DNA of 6,906 nt from JBQCDV01 sp051960855 (GTDB lineage Bacteria; Actinomycetota; Actinomycetes; JAJZTN01), in the NCBI GenBank assembly GCA_051960855.1, contig JBQCDV010000139.1, forward strand, positions 1 to 6,906. Reading direction: 5' to 3'. The number at the start of each line of letters is the position of its first letter. The first letter of the stretch is position 1. The notes under the pieces were generated by a model that was given only the letters and a program-made list of their open reading frames with translations, was not told where the DNA came from and ran no database searches. Below are positions 6,591 through 6,906 of this stretch, in pieces. Position numbers and translations under genes: made by a program.

Positions 6591-6620
6591 GGGCGACTGG
6601 CTGTGGGGCGACTGGCTGCG
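6591..6620. repeat. 15-nt tandem duplication inside array unit 3
   Basis: GGGCGACTGGCTGTG (6591-6605) is followed directly by GGGCGACTGGCTGCG (6606-6620), differing at one base. The other units have this 15-mer once. The duplication accounts for most of the longer step (169 nt rather than 151-152) from hairpin 3 to hairpin 4. Confidence 0.75.
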
Positions 6621-6687
6621 GGGGAGCTGGTGGCGGCGGCGCGGGTGGGCCGTGGGCGGTGACGCGCGTGCGCTGGCGAGCTGCCGT

Positions 6688-6736
6688 CTCGCGTGTGCAT
6701 AGGTGGTTGCCGAGCCGCCAGGAGTGCACACGCGAG
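6688..6736. repeat. Array hairpin, copy 4 (perfect 12-bp outer stem)
   Basis: CTCGCGTGTGCA (6688-6699) and TGCACACGCGAG (6725-6736) are exact reverse complements across 25 nt, the best outer stem in the array. The inner stem is changed by two A-to-C substitutions (6711, 6716), giving GGTTGC/GCCGCC with one mismatch and one wobble; an alternative GGTGG/CCGCC pairing remains possible. Confidence 0.75.
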
Positions 6737-6852
6737 GCCCGATGGTGGTGCGGGCTGCGGGGCGACTGGCTGCGGTTCGGCGGCCGGTGGGAGCTGGTGG
6801 CGGGGGCGCGGATCGGGCGGGGGCGGGGACGCGTGCGGTGGCGGGTGGCCGT

Positions 6853-6901
6853 CTCGCGTGTGCCGCGGTGGGTGCAGAGCCCCCCGGGGGGCCCCCGCGC
6901 G
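6853..6901. repeat. Array hairpin, copy 5 (degraded, probably sequencing error)
   Basis: The block aligns without indels to copies 2-4 but carries a cluster of substitutions after 6863, mostly A-to-C and T-to-G, and the right arm no longer pairs properly. The last six bases of the window are all G. Treat this copy as unreliable sequence. Confidence 0.55.
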
Positions 6902-6906
6902 GGGGG

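Larger units (their letters stand above)
6216..6906. repeat. Tandem array of about 4.3 GC-rich units, period 151-169 nt, each with a 49-nt interrupted palindrome
   Basis: The same block recurs with palindrome starts at 6216, 6368, 6519, 6688 and 6853, i.e. steps of 152, 151, 169 and 165 nt. Shared landmarks in order: the palindrome; GATGGTGGTGCGG or close variants; GGGCGACTGGCTG; GAGCTGGTGGCGG; GACGCG near CGTGCG; and GCCGTCTCGCGTGTGC leading into the next palindrome. Step lengths are mostly not multiples of three and stops break the shared frames, so this is not a repetitive protein. The plus strand is G-rich and C-poor. No transposase or CRISPR-like unit (much shorter direct repeats) is present. 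The array continues to the window edge, so its true copy number is unknown. Confidence 0.88.

Noticed and set aside
6069..6662. Short plus-strand frames in the array sharing peptides like ASVVAEQPGV
   Set aside because: The similarity comes only from the DNA repeat. Frames are broken by TGA in GGTGACGCG and change between units; no Shine-Dalgarno or known domain.
6048..6731. Open minus-strand frames of over 200 codons across the tandem array, rich in Pro, His and Arg
   Set aside because: They overlap the 3' end of alaS and have low-complexity composition typical of antisense reading of G-rich DNA. The repeat steps are mostly not multiples of three, so the peptide repeat would shift frame from copy to copy.
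6216..6906. CRISPR array or integron attC array
   Set aside because: CRISPR repeats are short with unique spacers, whereas here the linkers are themselves conserved and the period is over 150 nt. The attC core sites (RYYYAAC / GTTRRRY) are not present at the palindrome ends and no integrase or Cas gene is visible.

Overview
The window is GC-rich DNA with a very high share of G/C at third codon positions, GTG starts and little Shine-Dalgarno signal at some genes. Together with the gene content (rarA, a DUF948 protein, a small DUF6167-like protein, alaS), this points to a high-GC actinomycete. I cannot name the genus. The last part looks like the ragged end of a contig in repetitive DNA.

Layout. 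Positions 1-405 (minus) hold the first 135 codons of an MMPL-family membrane transporter that runs off the left edge. A 170-nt divergent spacer follows, with a perfect 9-bp inverted repeat and a -10-like hexamer placed for a leaderless transcript. Positions 576-1961 (plus) hold rarA, a complete AAA+ replication/recombination ATPase. A 145-residue protein of unknown function, 1967-2404 (minus), converges on it with only 5 nt between the stops. A 212-nt divergent spacer (2405-2616) carries a small palindrome, an inverted repeat and a perfect 20-bp direct repeat. Then comes a plus-strand run that looks like one transcription unit: DUF948 membrane-anchored protein (2617-3051), DUF6167-like small protein (3071-3349) and alaS (3388-6072, alanyl-tRNA synthetase, complete and intact).

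Downstream of alaS there is no credible gene. From about 6216 to the end is a tandem array with a 151-169 nt period. Each unit contains a 49-nt interrupted palindrome: a 12-bp outer stem, symmetrical 5-nt internal loops, a 6-bp inner stem and a 3-nt loop. Copy 1 keeps pairing through a double (compensatory) change. This array is the least explained part of the window. The final copy differs from the others almost only by A-to-C and T-to-G changes without indels, which looks more like sequencing error at a contig end than biology.

How the genes relate: alaS and rarA are housekeeping functions (translation; rescue of stalled forks). The two small genes before alaS are recurrent alaS neighbours in actinobacteria with no established role. 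No mobile-element gene, tRNA, rRNA or CRISPR array was found.
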